A DNA stretch of 64,000 nt from Diphasiastrum complanatum (GCA_029204225.1 CM055093.1:2047804-2111803), one strand, 5' to 3'. Counted from the stretch's first letter, positions 10,290-22,860 are shown. The notes: generated from the letters alone by a model not told the origin. Numbers and translations are program-made.

Positions 10290-10830
10290 ACACAACACCA
10301 ACAATAGTTGGGTCCACTAAGCTTGTCGGCCTTAGAAAGGTGACTACAAAATAATATTATTCCATCTCGTTTTTTCAGTTGAGTTGAGAATTTGCCAGAA
10401 ATCCAATAACTCTAGCCAAGAAAAGTTGTGTTCCACTAAGCTTGTTGGCCTTGGAAATGTGATGGCAAGAGATTGTTTTTTGTTTTTTGTCATAAAGTTT
10501 CACTTGAATTAAGAACCTACCAAAAATCCGATATCCAATCAACAATAGTTGAGTCCACTAAGCTTGCCAAACTTGGAAAGGTGAAGATAAGGGAATTATT
10601 TTCCATCAAACCGTTTTACTTAAGTTGAGAACCTACCAAATTTCCAATACACAACCAACTTGCAATAGTTGGGTTCACTAAGCTTATCCACCTTGGAAAT
10701 GTGATGGCAAGTGGATAGTTTTTTATTATGTTTTTTTGGTTAAAATTAGTCTAATAAAAAACATCACAAACATCCCAAGTTAGAAACCTGCCACAAAGCC
10801 AAGACAAGAGATCCATCAGGCCTGCCAGCC
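10290..10830 (+). repeat. Tandem array, ~120-bp units (4-5 copies)
   Basis: Units are marked by AAGCTT words at 10,319, 10,438, 10,559 and 10,679, with a degenerate fifth near 10,814, giving a period of 119-121 bp. Units carry the dyad CCAACAATAGTTGG or a close variant, and a conserved GAGAACCTACC segment. Confidence 0.85.
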
Positions 10831-10908
10831 TTTGAGAAAAAGGTGAGAGGAGCCTTTTCCATTAAACTACTTACTATATATACAATCAGAGACATCACAT
10901 CATCATCA

Positions 10909-10910
<2 letters not shown>

Positions 10911-10972
<62 letters not shown>
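10911..10972 (+). repeat. (CT)n microsatellite
   Basis: About 31 CT units, at the position matching the (GA)n tract of copy 2, so the array predates divergence of the two copies. Confidence 0.97.
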
Positions 10973-10976
<4 letters not shown>

Positions 10977-11026
10977 TTTGATTAAGGAAACTGATAATGA
11001 AATCACACACCAAAATTTGGGTCATG

Positions 11027-12512
11027 GCTCTCTTCCTCATAATCTTAAGCATTCATCTGCAACTAGCAATAACATCGCACCTACGACAACTTGTACAAGG
11101 TGCTGCAAAGATCATGCCAAAGAAACAACCTTTATGGCCTTGTAAGCCATCTTAACTACTCAATTAATTCCTGTTAACTTACACTCCTACGTCTTTATGC
11201 ATCTACAAATGCAGAACCTAAACTACTTATTTATCATTTTTTTTTGTTTTTGAGGTATTACTTTTTGGCTCATGATCATCAGCCATTGTGTGAGTGACTT
11301 ACCTATGATTTTCTTTTTTTCAGGTGAAGTATGTAATGCCTACATGCCAAAATTGCCCAACTATATGCTGCGGGGGACATTAGCAAATTTATACTAGCTT
11401 GTAAATTTAGCAGTAAAATACTTGAAGCTTGTCGCAACTAACTGAAAAGTTGGTAAAAGATTTGGACAATTTTGCACTTATTTTGTAAGTTAATCATTAA
11501 GTTTGTATTAATATCATGATTTGAAGTCATCATGCATTCTGGTGTGATCTCTAAGCAGTTGTAACTCCCCAAGCACAATATTTATTTATTTGTTAAAATT
11601 TGTAAAACAATGTTTAACTTGAAATGTGGATGTAGTGCTTAGCTCAAAATGTGAATGCATTATGAATGGGTGATCAACAACCTACAATGTCGCAAAGGAA
11701 GAGAAATATTAGTAGAATACAAAGGACCCTATGATTAGTTAGTAGAAAGGAAAAAAAAGAGAACCCTACATGTAATTTCCTATGTTGAAATACTCATGAC
11801 TAAGAACTATGCAACCTAGAGTTAATGACCCACTTCCTAAATTGACATTCTAGAAAAAATTGAATTAATATTTGCTAGATAGATAAATTAGTATATCCTA
11901 GATAATATTTGAAAAATATCAAATTTTCTATAATTGTCAATCCAAGACTTCTTTTTACTTAAGTGTATTTCAATCTAGAAAATTACATTGAAAAATTTTC
12001 TTTCGTTCAACAAAATCCACATCATCACAATTTTAAGTCTCAATGCTTCTATCACGTCCATTTATTTTAGTGTGAAACGTCGCTCTCTCTTAGTTGGGGC
12101 ACAACATGGAGGCTGCCACCAATAGTTGACGTTGGTGGTAGCCTCTAGAAATGTAAGGGCAAGCCACATGTCGGAGGTAGAGTGCTACTCTGATCTATGT
12201 ATCATCATCTGATTGGGCATGTTTTTGCCATCTGGTAGAAGTTGCCTCCACAGTTACATTGTTGATGGTAGTATTGTTGTGGAAGAGCAGTCGTCCCATG
12301 TCACTAATTTCATAAACGAAACTCTTAGTTTGCCCTATTATTCCAAGGATGACGACTTGGGACCACATTGGCTAAATGTGGAGTAGGATATTAGTTGGCA
12401 TTTTGGTTGTATGCTATGGGCCGAGCTATTTTGAGGGATGGCCACATTATTCAACAGCTAACTTGGGATTTCTTTACTATAAGTCTTGACCATCACACTA
12501 TCTATGCTCTTT
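11027..12512 (+). other. Segment present only in copy 1; possible small-peptide exons
   Basis: Copy 2 passes directly from the GGGTCATGG word to the TGCTATTCTTTTC word, so this 1.49-kb piece is an insertion in copy 1 or a deletion in copy 2. A possible small gene starts MALFLIILSIHLQLAI, a signal-peptide-like run, at 11,025. It meets a possible donor (CTT/GTAAGC, about 11,142) and a TTTTTTTTCAG acceptor near 11,323 that leads into a short exon. One frame of that exon is Cys-rich (CQNCPTICCGGH) but is out of phase with the signal peptide. No known family is recognised, so a gene is not claimed. Confidence 0.3.
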
Positions 12513-13551
12513 AATGCTATTCTTTTCCTTTTCTTGAATTGATGTCATTTTCCTATCTATTTTTACACCAGTTCAGAATCTTCAAGAGGTCTCATGAATT
12601 GAATGTACATTGTGATATTAAGTATTTGCAATTTCAAGGTATCGATTGAGCTAACCAACTTTTGTGATTATTTTCTGTCAAACTTCAATGTTGAATACCA
12701 ACAACTCCATAAACTAGCACAAGAATATCTTATGTCACTATTCATAGATCTTGACTAGACATTCAAATACATGTCGTAAATTATGCTGCTTACTCTTGCA
12801 TATGTTTTCTTCTCTTGTATGGGTTGCATAATGTTGTAGTTTTGATGTACTTCGGATTTGTCCTATTTCTCATAGTCCCACTATCTCTTAAACTTAATGT
12901 CAATCTAGATATATATCAACAAAACAACATTGTATGAAGGGGCAATATTAACTATTGGCTATCTCTTTCACTGAACAACAAACATTTATATCAGTAATTG
13001 AACAATGCATGAAGGGAGAATATAAACTATTGGCTATTTTTAACTCAACAACAAACATATATATCAGCAACAAAACAATGCATTAAGATAGAAACATTAA
13101 TTATTTCTCCAACAACATCCCTGAGTGAATTGGACATGGAGGATGGAGCTCAATACACGGTGTAGAAATTTTCAACACATGTAAAGCACATAGTTGCACA
13201 TGCTCTATAATGAAAATATTTCACAATGTTTACTGATTTCAACTCTGGCTGGCTTGGCTACCTCCAATTTCGTATCTAATGTGTGATCTAAATTGTTTAT
13301 TGGATTTTGTATGGTGCACACAAATAGAGTACTATAGTTAATTCATTATTTTACTCTCAACAAGTTCTACATGATAGATTCTCTCATAGTTTTGTAGTGT
13401 ATAGAATAAGGTCATTATATATGACATACAACGTGTATTTAATATGAATCATGTGATTTTACCCATGCTCCATTCTAAACACGTGCATTATTTTTTTGAG
13501 TTTTTATGATCAATATCTTTTGTTTGTAATATGATAGATATTGTGAAAAAT

Positions 13552-14204
13552 TGTCAACTAGTTAGGTTGTCTAATTTGACAATTTGGAGGCCAAAGTGAA
13601 TTTTCAACATAGAGATGCATTTCTTTATGTCAATAAGGACTAAAAATAATGTCCCTACTATTTTTAGCAAGTATATAGGTGGATTAAGTCAAATTTGTAC
13701 CTAATCTACTTGGTTAGTAGAGATACATTGAATCTAGTCCAATTCTAGATTTTGGGCAAGTACCTAAAAACTTCCAATTGGTGGTAGCTTGTGCAAGAAG
13801 TTTCAAATAGTAAAAATGGGCTACGATAAATAGACATACAATTGTGGGAGAAGTTCATCTCTCTCATTCTTCTCTCATTCATTCTTATGGAAGATATCTC
13901 TTTGGGTTTCTTATCCATCTCTTGCATCTTGGTGGTGATATAGTGAATTTTTGTGTAGAGAATGCTACTTTTCTTATATGTATGAGTTTCCACGAGTGAG
14001 TATTGTTGTATTATGGGTTTTCGATATTAGACAGGAATAGTAAGTGATCATACCTGAGTGATTTTGACAGGTTCTTACTAAGTTTACATCTGCGATGTGT
14101 AATAGATGCAAGATTTCTACATTATTAATGATGCTAGATGTGCTCTCCAAATTTTCCAAAGATCAAAGGGCATAAATGGATCTTTGTGATCTATTTTTTT
14201 AACA
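13552..14204 (+). repeat. 5' LTR of copia A3
   Basis: A 653-bp stretch begins TGTGAAAAATTGTCAACTAG and ends AACA directly before a primer site. It has the layout and length of the A1 LTR (650 bp), with a shared phrase TACATTGAATCTAG and a similar start, but it is clearly diverged. Confidence 0.75.
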
Positions 14205-14216
14205 TGGTATCAAATA
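14205..14216 (+). promoter_or_regulatory. Primer-binding site of copia A3
   Basis: TGGTATCAAATA directly follows the LTR. It matches TGGTATCAGAGC in its first eight bases. Confidence 0.7.
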
Positions 14217-14801
14217 TTTGTTGCAGGCTATAAGTGGAGGAGAAGCCAATTCTAGTGAGTGATTTAGAGGCACCATCAATTCTGGAGTGTGCTAGAGTGG
14301 TTCCTTGTCAAAATCAGGCATTTTGTAGAATGGGGATCTTCGTGATACAAAGCTCAATTTAGGTCAAAATACTTGTAGTGGGCCGATTTCCCTCCCTACT
14401 TGTTGGATTGTGGTGAGTTTTAGTGCATAAGAAAGGAAAAATATAATTCTTCAAGATAATTCTATATCAACTTTCTAGCTTTTACATGTAGAATTTGTGT
14501 GATTCAATATATGAATTTTTGTGGAAACCCTAAAATTGATAGGATCTCTTTTGTTTGAAGGTTTTGGACTTCTCAAAAGTGTGTTTCAATCTTAAAAAGT
14601 TCAAAAGTTCATGATATTGTAGGTTGATCATCTGTTGATCAAGTGTCATCAATTCTATGTATTGATTTCGCTAGTTTTGTGCAAGAAAGAGATTTGAGAG
14701 GTTCCATATCTTTTTGAGTTCTTCTTGGATTAATTTGTTGAGATTCAAGAGAGTCCTAAGTGCATTGGAACATGCTGAAAGAGAGGATCCGATCATTGCA
14801 A

Positions 14802-15005
14802 CATGGCTACAAATGGAGGCTTCATGTTGGAAAGGAATGATAGGCTTACCTCAAGCCGCTTATGCAACTTAGAAGGTGAGAATGGACTCTCTCCTTGAGA
14901 TGAATGAGTTGATGGACATTGTTGTAGATGTGGAGGAGAGAACTTTGGCACTTGAAGAACAATTGAGGTATGAAAGGAGTGAAAAGATGAAGAAACTGAA
15001 GGTTT
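14802..15005 (+). pseudogene. copia A3 gag N-terminus, truncated
   Basis: ATGGCTACAAATGGAGG starts a gag whose words FMLERNDRLTS and MDSLLEMNELMDIVVD match the A1 gag (MLEANDRLTS, MESLLEMNDVLDIVVG). A shift occurs near 14,860. Beyond about 15,005 the frame runs into unrelated Pro-rich sequence, so the rest of the element is missing. It lies 590 bp after the primer site, as in A1. Confidence 0.8.
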
Positions 15006-16577
15006 CTAATGTCAAAGCATTCATATTTTGTGATCCATATGCAAAAATACACTCAAAAGCCCAACAGGCTTTGACCAGAACCATACCTCCAAGGCTCCGA
15101 CCTAACGCACCGCAACATAGCATCGAGGCACCGTCGGAACCGCAACATCCATTAAAACAATTCACAACCGATCCATTGTGTCCTTCAAAGAGTCTAAAAT
15201 GGGCCAACTCTTTTCTTCTTCTTCTTCAACTATTTTCCATGACATGTATTGTCATTTTTCAGAATGTACTTGTCATAAGGAATATTTTCACATTTTTGTT
15301 TATGTTGTAGCATAATTAAACTACTCTTATTTTTGTAAAACAAATTTTAGGTTGTTTGAAGCATCTAATGTGTCAAGGAAACACAAAAACAAATTTGTTT
15401 TGATGTTAGGAAAGATCGTTTTTGTATATGTTAGCAAGGCTTTTTTTTTTTATGTATTTTTTTTAGATTATGGAACATCAGTAGACCAAGTAGGATTTAA
15501 GCCCTTTGACCTAAGCTGCCCTCTATTTTCTCTTGTTTATATTTTTTCTATTAATGACCTATTGTTTGGTTGAGTGAAGTTGAAGACTATACCTCAACTG
15601 AAGGTAAGGAGGTTTTCACCACCATGCCACTCATTGGAGGACGTTTCCATCATGAATCATCCGAGTGTTTAATAGCTTTCTCAATTTTTTTGAAAACTTG
15701 TTGATTAGATTGCATAACCAAATTTTGTAGTTAACTGGACATACTTCCTCATGAACTTTTAAAAAGACACATTCATTTGACAATCATTAAGATTAGTATT
15801 GTCTACAAGAATCTACCTATTAAGATCACTATGCCATATACATGAATCAAATATATTTGTGAGAATGTGCTTTTCATGCTTCCACTGTGTTGATGTGATC
15901 CATTAAGTTTGTTCCCATATAGATAAGATTATGATATCTACCATATCTTGAATATGACTTTGAATGCTGATATACAATGCTCGAGAAAACCAACAAAGTA
16001 TAAAAATAGAACTGGCAAGTTCTTTTAGAAATCCACATCATAAAATGTCTGATGGTTTTTATACAAGAATATATATCTTTTTATGAGTAAAAGTCTTCAA
16101 ACACTGAGAAGTTCCATAAAATGCAAGTTTTTGAGGATAACTCAAATTAGGTTTCCCAAGCATTGCTAATATAGTTACTCACAACATTCTATCAAAATTT
16201 ATCTATCTATTGGATTCTTCTAAAGATGTGTCTGGCTTCTGTTTTGCACATCCTTAGTCATCATATAGACTTGCTTTAAGTTCATAGCCCATATGATTTG
16301 TTAAGATGAGGCGGAAGCTCATAACTAAATTTATTTACAAAAGCCTTTTGAAACAAAGGTGTCCTGTCATTCCCTACCTAAAATAATACTATCAAATGCT
16401 TGCCATTGGTCATTTTTCATAGCAAGGATAATATGGTAAAGTATATGCAATAAAAGCCTCACAGATTTGTCTTTCTTATTCTTATTGTCCCTATCTTCAC
16501 CCGAAGAAATCGGTATGTGATCGTTAATATTTAAAAATACATAGAAAAATCTAAAAAATCGAAGGAAGTATTGGTTC
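15006..16577. other. No gene seen
   Basis: AT-rich DNA. A frame joined to the A3 gag runs to 15,310 with a Pro-rich stretch (IPPRLRPNAPQHSIEAPSE) that matches nothing I recognise. Confidence 0.4.
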
Positions 16578-16752
16578 TTTTTTTGTATATAGAATTACAC
16601 AACTAGTAGGTTATACACAACATAAATAGCCTAGCAATGCCATCTTGGCAACACCAAGTGAGGAGCAAGCTCCTAAGATGTCACTATGTAGCGGCTAGGA
16701 TTCGAACATGCGCCTTGCCGGTTGTAGTCAACAACTCCACGCCATGATGGAC
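16578..16752 (-). mobile_element. tRNA-derived SINE with target duplication
   Basis: Read on the minus strand, it starts with a tRNA-like head. An A-box-like TGGCGTGGAGTTG lies at 16,732-16,744 and the B-box GTTCGAATCC at 16,698-16,707, about 37 bp apart as in RNA polymerase III internal promoters. The element ends in a short A-run (T-run on the plus strand after 16,577). It is flanked by GAACCCATA (16,753-16,761) and GAACCAATA (16,569-16,577), a 9-bp target duplication with one mismatch. The length, 175 bp, is typical of plant SINEs. The element encodes no protein and would depend on LINE enzymes for movement. Confidence 0.75.
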
Positions 16753-16761
16753 TATGGGTTC

Positions 16762-19139
16762 CTTTTCATTGTTTCATTGTTTGACACACAACTTTAAGTA
16801 TAGGTACCTAAGATAGAGGGATTATGTTGTAAATCCTTGCCTGATTTCACAATTAGCATATTGTCGATGAAGCATCAAATTTTTATAAAAATCAAAAATT
16901 CTAACAAACAATTGGTTCTCTATAGTCATGTCTCTGCTTGCCCGATTGTTTCAACGTAGTTTCCTAAGACTAAAATGATCTTGTTAAGAATGAATTATGC
17001 AACGTTGGACAATTGCTTGGTTTTCTCATCCTCCTTCCCTCTCCCTCCCTTTTTTTTGGCCTTGTCTTGGAAAGGCAATAACAACATGTGTTGCACTTGG
17101 TTAATGGAGTTTAGAAAAACAATCAACGTTAAAGGCTAAAAAGTGAATTGGTCTCAAACTTTTAAACTTGGACCTTGGTTACCGACCTAACTATCGAACA
17201 TATAAGTGATCATGTGTGCATATAAAATAGCAAATGATTGGCCAAAAAGTTATTTGCATGCGCACTTTGCTTTTGCTTTTGTGTGAGGACCCAATGCTTT
17301 TGCTTTTGTGCACCTTATAGCCTATAACTTTAGCCATTGGATAGTGAACCCCCGAAAACTCTTCTTAGCTCTTTTGTGAAATTGCTGGTCTTATCTTTGA
17401 GCGCATATTTATGTGGAATTCGTAGTTCAGTTAAGCCCAATCAGCTCGCCTCTTCTTCCTAGAGTAGTGACTAGATCATGAATCTATATTAGCCGAATTT
17501 TTGACATAAAAAATCGGGCTAATTTGAATGGAAATCAGTTGGTGGAACAACTGTATGTCAGGAAATTCCACAAATTTGGATACAGAATATTGGGCCAGAG
17601 TAGGGTCCCAGCCGCGCTTAAAGTGGCTAAACTCGTTATTAAATAGTAGGCATTAGATTTTTGTAGCGGTCTCAGGAACCGTCAAAAATATCCAAATATA
17701 TGGAAGGGTCATCTTTTTAATGGTTGACATCATGAGTAATCGATGACAAAAACCAACTTTATGCAAATGTCAAGAGTTGAATGGACAAGTACAGAGACCA
17801 TCGTGAAAGGAAAAAGTGAAAAAAGACACGATGGTGAGAGAGAGAAAGGTGACATGAAAGGGGCCCACAAAATCCAAGACACATCGTAGGCAGGGTACAA
17901 TGTGTACATGAAATGAAAGGCACCATAGGAAGGGTGAGGAAATGCCATTCTGAAGAAAAGCTTTTTATCTTCTCCTATAAAAAGGGGAAAGGGGTCCACA
18001 TTAGTATAGAAGAAAAAGGACTTCAAGAGTTTAAGTTGTGTAGAGAGAGTGAGATACCATTGCAACTATGTGAGGAGTGAAATGTCTTATGGGAGCCATC
18101 TTCTTTTGGGTAAAGAGCATTTGTGTGTGGAGGAACAAGGATGGAGTGTTGTGTTTGTGTGCTTTGTAAGGTGGAGAGCCACCACATGAATCTTCTTCTA
18201 TCCTCTTTATCTTCACCGGAGATTCTTCTTGATCCCTATGTAGTGAATGCCTCATTCTCTTGCTGGAAAACAAAAGTGTTGTGAGAGCCACAATGTGAGC
18301 TAAGCATGTCCCAGTCTTGCGAAAAGTGTGCTTCTAATATGAGAAAATTTAAGTCTCCATCTTCTTTGAGAGAAACTTTGAGAATGTGAATATGTTGTCT
18401 TGAGAGACCAGTATGTTTTCAGCTACCTCATTCATCGTCTCTCTCTTTTAAGCTTCTTTCATGTTCCCTTGATTGTAAGAACCATTGAGTGAGAAGAGTG
18501 TAGTCTAGGGAGACATCTGTTGTGAAGGGCATCTTCAAATGAGAGGTGTTTTAGTGACAGTCCGGTGGCGATAATAGTTTTCGTTGCTTCTAAGCGTTAT
18601 ACATTGAGAATTAGATATGGGAATACTCAAATGAGAGAGCACCGGCTGCCATCTGTGTGAACGATGTGTGTGAGATGGTTGAAAAGCTGAAGTATGGGGG
18701 GGGGGAGGGAAACCCAAGTTGAGTGTTGTTGAAGGGCGCTTTTGTTTTTGATTAGTTTTCTGCAATACATTTTGAAGGATTTTTGAGAATTAGCAGAAGG
18801 GAAACTCAGAAGAGGCATTTGAATGCATTGCTAGAGGTGCAAGAGGAAGGAAGAAGAGAGGATATGGAGGGAAGAAGCAGCAAAAGATGATGGGTCATCA
18901 ATTTGGTCTTATGAATTGAAACAATTATCAACCTGAAGGGACTTGATCGAGCAACTAATGGGCTGTGTTATGGCTGCTTCTTGATCTGGAGAAAAAGAAC
19001 AAAACCCATTTGACAATTTTGAATCTCAAGGTAAAGATGAAAAAGAGTGCCTAAATTTCGATAGACATACGGATGAAGAATTTGCACGTTGTAGTCCTAT
19101 TCGATGAGTCCAGTGGCCCATTAACACGTACCGGGGCAA
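16762..19139. other. No gene seen; one promoter-like TATA box
   Basis: Open frames are short or low-complexity. A good TATA box (CTATAAAAAGGGG, about 17,976) precedes a purine-rich stretch and several GTG-rich frames. This could be the promoter part of an unrecognised LTR. No partner repeat or primer site was found. Confidence 0.35.
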
Positions 19140-19657
19140 CTCTTGATCATAGACCTACAAATCAGGATTGTGCAAATCATCAGGGAACAAGGAGGACCCA
19201 ATGATAAATTGAAAGGAACTCTCGTTCAGAAGAAAGGCCATTTCTGTATGACCTCAGAGGATGTGGAGTTAGTTGAGAAAGATCCACCTCTGTCCAGCAT
19301 ACGGAGGGCTGCAAGTACTCAGGCTCTTTCACAGCAAACATTGCCTTCGCAACTGGTCTCCAGATCAAATGATGCAGTTGTAGCAATTATGATGCAATTG
19401 CTACATGTTTTACATCAGAGTATAATATTACATGATCTCAACGTCCCTTGGCATCTAGCAGTTTTCATGCTGAAATACTTTCTGAAAAAGCCCATGAGCT
19501 CTTGCAGCAGCTCGTAGAGCTGAAGTCAAGAACCTCAATGCTTGGAAATGAGCTGCAGACTATGAAGGCACGAAATGTGCAGCTTGAAAGAAAGTTAAAC
19601 GCAATCTACAAGAAGGAGCGTGCCAGACAGCGACGTATGGCTTTGGAAGCTTTTTGA
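19140..19657 (+). pseudogene. C-terminal region of a Fray/OSR1-like STE20 kinase (tentative)
   Basis: Two overlapping plus-strand frames make one recognisable C-terminus. The first has IREQGGPNDKLKGTLVQKKG, then HFCMTSEDVELVE and SSIRRAASTQAL, followed by a Leu-rich helix (MMQLLHVLHQSIILHD). The second has a coiled coil ending NVQLERKLNAIYKKERARQR and a stop. From family knowledge, plant Fray-like kinases have a KGRFSVTSE-type motif, a short helix and a terminal coiled coil in this order. The frame changes near 19,445 without an obvious intron, and no kinase domain is visible upstream. It is most likely a broken fragment or the last exons of a gene whose start lies outside the window. The family call is by motif memory only. 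Confidence 0.45.
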
Positions 19658-22079
19658 TGCCACTTTCATTTTGTTTCGAGGATAATCTCTGCAACAATGC
19701 GATTGGTTGGGTTTTAATGCCAAGAGACTCACTCTATTTTGGTAGAGTCGAAGGAATTAGGCTGTGATGGTGAGAGGAGTCATCGCCCTCCCTTGTGATT
19801 GAAATTTTATGCAGTTAGGATTTCCAGATGGTCAGCTGTCAAGGAAAACAACCCTCCTCCTTTTCTCGTTTCCTTCTATCCCTATGTGAGTTACACAAGA
19901 CGGAGTGCTCTGGTAAACATCGTGATGTGCAGAAGACATTGTTGAAGATCATTCGATGGAGAAAAAGCTGTAATGATCTGAGCCTGAGCGTCAGCTAGTG
20001 CAAAAGCTTAGTATGCAATAATCTATCATCTCAGCATGGTTGCCTGCAGAAACTTTTGTACAAGATGTTAGCAACTTTTCTACTTTGTAAGAGGTTGTTG
20101 AAGAGGATGAATTCAGGGAGGAGCGAAGAAGGACGAGGAAGGAGGGCCGTGAGCAAGCGAAGCAGAAGGAGCACGGCCAGGACAGTAACGAGGAGCAGGT
20201 AGAGAGCGTGTGGGGCAGCAAGACAATAGAGGAGCAAGAGGAAGAAAAGAGTGAGGAGGAGGAAGCGACGGCCAGCAGCGAGCAGGTGAAGGAGGAGGAA
20301 GGCGTGAAGGAGGTATGGATCGGGCCGGTTGAAGAGTCAAGCACAAAAGGAAGGGAGAAAGGGGGCCCCTTCCTTTACACACCAAGAAGGAAGGGGGTCC
20401 CGAATCTTCACTTTGATGTCAACAAAGCACACCAACATGGGGAGTGTCATACTATGGTAGAGTTAGAGCTATCTTGGGCCGAGGACATTAAGTCTCCGAA
20501 GAAGTCATTGAGGTATGTTTTTCTCTACTCTCATTTTAACGCAATGATTTGTCACTTTTTGTGATTGAATGGTACAAAAGATGGTGCATATGCTCTTTTT
20601 GGTACTAACGACACTTGATTAGCATGCATATGAGTCACTAATGGTTAGAGGCTTAATGATGGTGCTGTCTCTGATGGGTTGACTGATAGGCATTACGTAA
20701 AGTGCTAACGTATGTACTCACATTTAATTATGTTCATGGTAAAGAGTTCTTGAAACCCACATGATGTGAATGTCTCACAATGCTTCTAGTCTTTGAAGTT
20801 CACAATTGTATGAAAATCAAAGGTCCTAAGTTGGTACATTATCATTTTACTGTGTGTTGTGCTAGTAATACTTATCATTGTCGACCCGCTTGAAACACAG
20901 AGGCGACGCTATATTCTGTGAGGGTGAAACACACCTCCCGAGCTAAGAATAAATGAATTTGTCACGACATTATCTAGAGCACCCCGCCTAGGCCACCCGT
21001 TGAAAGACACGGACCTTGGGAGGCGAGCACTTGGACACCTAGCAACCAAGGTGCTCCGCCACCCTGAGCACTATGAGAAAAGTCGAACACTCGATCTCAG
21101 AAACACGTGATCACACAAAATCAAATCTAAAACACAGGGCGTCAATTGTATTGTGAGTTGTCCTGTGCCAATGTCTCTCGTAAAAGTAACAAAATCAACT
21201 AGGGCCTATACTTGACGAACTATCTCATGACTTGAAATGCACTCCTACGACTTAAAGAGAATAGATGTCGGGGAGAGACTTAAGATATAGTGGTCTGAAC
21301 TCCATGAATCATAAGTTATACCATGTTGACATGCAGGACTAATTTCCATGATGTGAACTCCATAGGCATGCATTAGTACCTTGGGGACGCCTTGTAACGA
21401 CAACTCCTAGTGAAATTTTTTACCGTTTATGACTTGTCGACAGAATCCTAAGCAATTTTGATAGGAACACCTTTCACAACTCAATTGTAAGAATTTACGA
21501 GAAACAAGGAGCCATCACTTTGATCCTTGAGCACCACAAACACAAGCTTATGAGGCCAATTTGGTGATATGCATAAATTCTCCACACGATCGTGCTTGAT
21601 CATGACATATCTCAAGTGACCACTCCAAACTTTGATGACTCTAAGACGAACGTCTAGAGAAAGAACATTGCATTGACCCCAAGAATATTAACCCACATTC
21701 TTCCAACATAACAGGGGGGCACTCCTAGTTTGGAAATACATCTGACGAGACTACTTCTTTATAGAAACACCCTCTGATGAAGGCTAAGTTACATTGAACT
21801 TGACCATTCGATTCCAGAAGCACCCTTCAATATCAACCAATCTTCTTATACGAGAATATCCAAGTTGGTGTGACGGCTGGGCGAATTGGGGATGAGGTGA
21901 GTGGAAGGATAACAATGATGGAGGGGGACGTGGTGATGGCGAGAGTCGTGATAGGGGAAGAAGTGGAGGTCACAACTGTTGATGAGATTGGGAAAACAAA
22001 AGATGGTGGGATGGGGCTAGGTGTTGGGGTCAATCTTACTCCTACTCACTCTAACTGCCCTCTAATTCACTCAAGGAAA
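19658..22079. other. No convincing gene; acidic open frame and repeat-like DNA
   Basis: A Glu/Lys-rich frame at 20,105-20,564 (SEEEEATASSEQVKEEEGVK) is low complexity and has no recognisable relatives. From 20,880 to 21,700 the sequence has words such as GACCCGCTTGAAACACAGAGG that resemble those at 3,417-3,450. The two places may hold remnants of one repeat family, but the match is short. Confidence 0.35.
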
Positions 22080-22813
22080 TCGCTCTCTTACAACAGTCTG
22101 TAGAAATGAACTGTTTTCACACAGTCTACAGTTTTACATGCAAACTTCAATAGGCAAGGAATGCGAAGAATGCGACAAAAGTGTTCTACTCAACATTTCA
22201 AGCAAGATGAGGAACACAAGGTTTTGTAAAGAATGCAAAATACCGCAAATCTGCACGAAAGTTCGTACAGGACCTATCAACGTCTTCATGCTCCAGTGAA
22301 TAACCGATCTATGGATCAACTACAAAACTGTTAATGATCTTGTAATTGTAAAATTAGAATAATATAAGATCATCAAACAGCTATATAAGAAAATGAGCGA
22401 TCAGAGATAAAACGAGATAGAGTGAGATAACTGTAGAAAAACAGTACCGATCCAAAAGATCGATACTCGGTATCTGACTCCTCAGAATTAGAGATCATAG
22501 AGAGAGTAAAAATATTTCGAATTATAGCAATTACTTGTTTCTGTAAGTAGGATCACGCGCTGCAGCGCAACTGTCTTTTGTGATTTGACGTTGTTACCAC
22601 GAATATCAACAATAAAGAATTGCATGGCTATCACAAACGCCTAATTATTTCGCATTTCTTTATGGTTGTCTACGACACCTACGCTGATATTCATTATCAA
22701 CACAAATCAGAACTAGTAAATCCAGATCCTATAATCTTATAGTTTTCTTGTCATTATTACTTTTTTCTTTGATGGGCTACGGCCTGAGAAACCCTGGGTC
22801 ATTCCCATCATAG
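22080..22813 (+). repeat. Probable 5' LTR of copia F (start unresolved)
   Basis: The end is fixed by the primer site at 22,814. A TATA box (GCTATATAAG, about 22,380) lies in the expected place. No second LTR survives, so the start is only a guess. Confidence 0.5.
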
Positions 22814-22860
22814 TGGTATCAGAGCAGTAAAAGAAAAACCAACCGATTGGTATCAGAGCC
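22814..22860 (+). promoter_or_regulatory. Two primer-binding-site motifs in tandem
   Basis: TGGTATCAGAGC occurs at 22,814-22,825 and TGGTATCAGAGCC at 22,848-22,860, 34 bp apart. The first follows the probable LTR. Both match the initiator-Met tRNA 3' end. Confidence 0.8.

Larger units (their letters stand above)
10290..13551 (+). repeat. Copy 1 of long inverted repeat family
   Basis: From 10,290 to 13,551 the sequence matches the reverse complement of 34,345-37,335 in collinear blocks: a tandem array, a (CT)n tract followed by CACCAAAATTTGGGTCATGG, the block around 12,515-12,910, and the block 12,910-13,551 up to ATGATAGATATTGTGAAAA. Copy 1 has about 1.5 kb (11,027-12,512) that copy 2 lacks. 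Neither copy holds a recognisable transposase. It is AT-rich, non-coding-looking DNA, probably a non-autonomous element. Confidence 0.8.

Noticed and set aside
20105-20564. Acidic Glu/Lys-rich open frame as a gene
   Set aside because: Low complexity, no family resemblance, and the same stretch is open on the other strand. It could be a low-complexity exon but nothing supports it.
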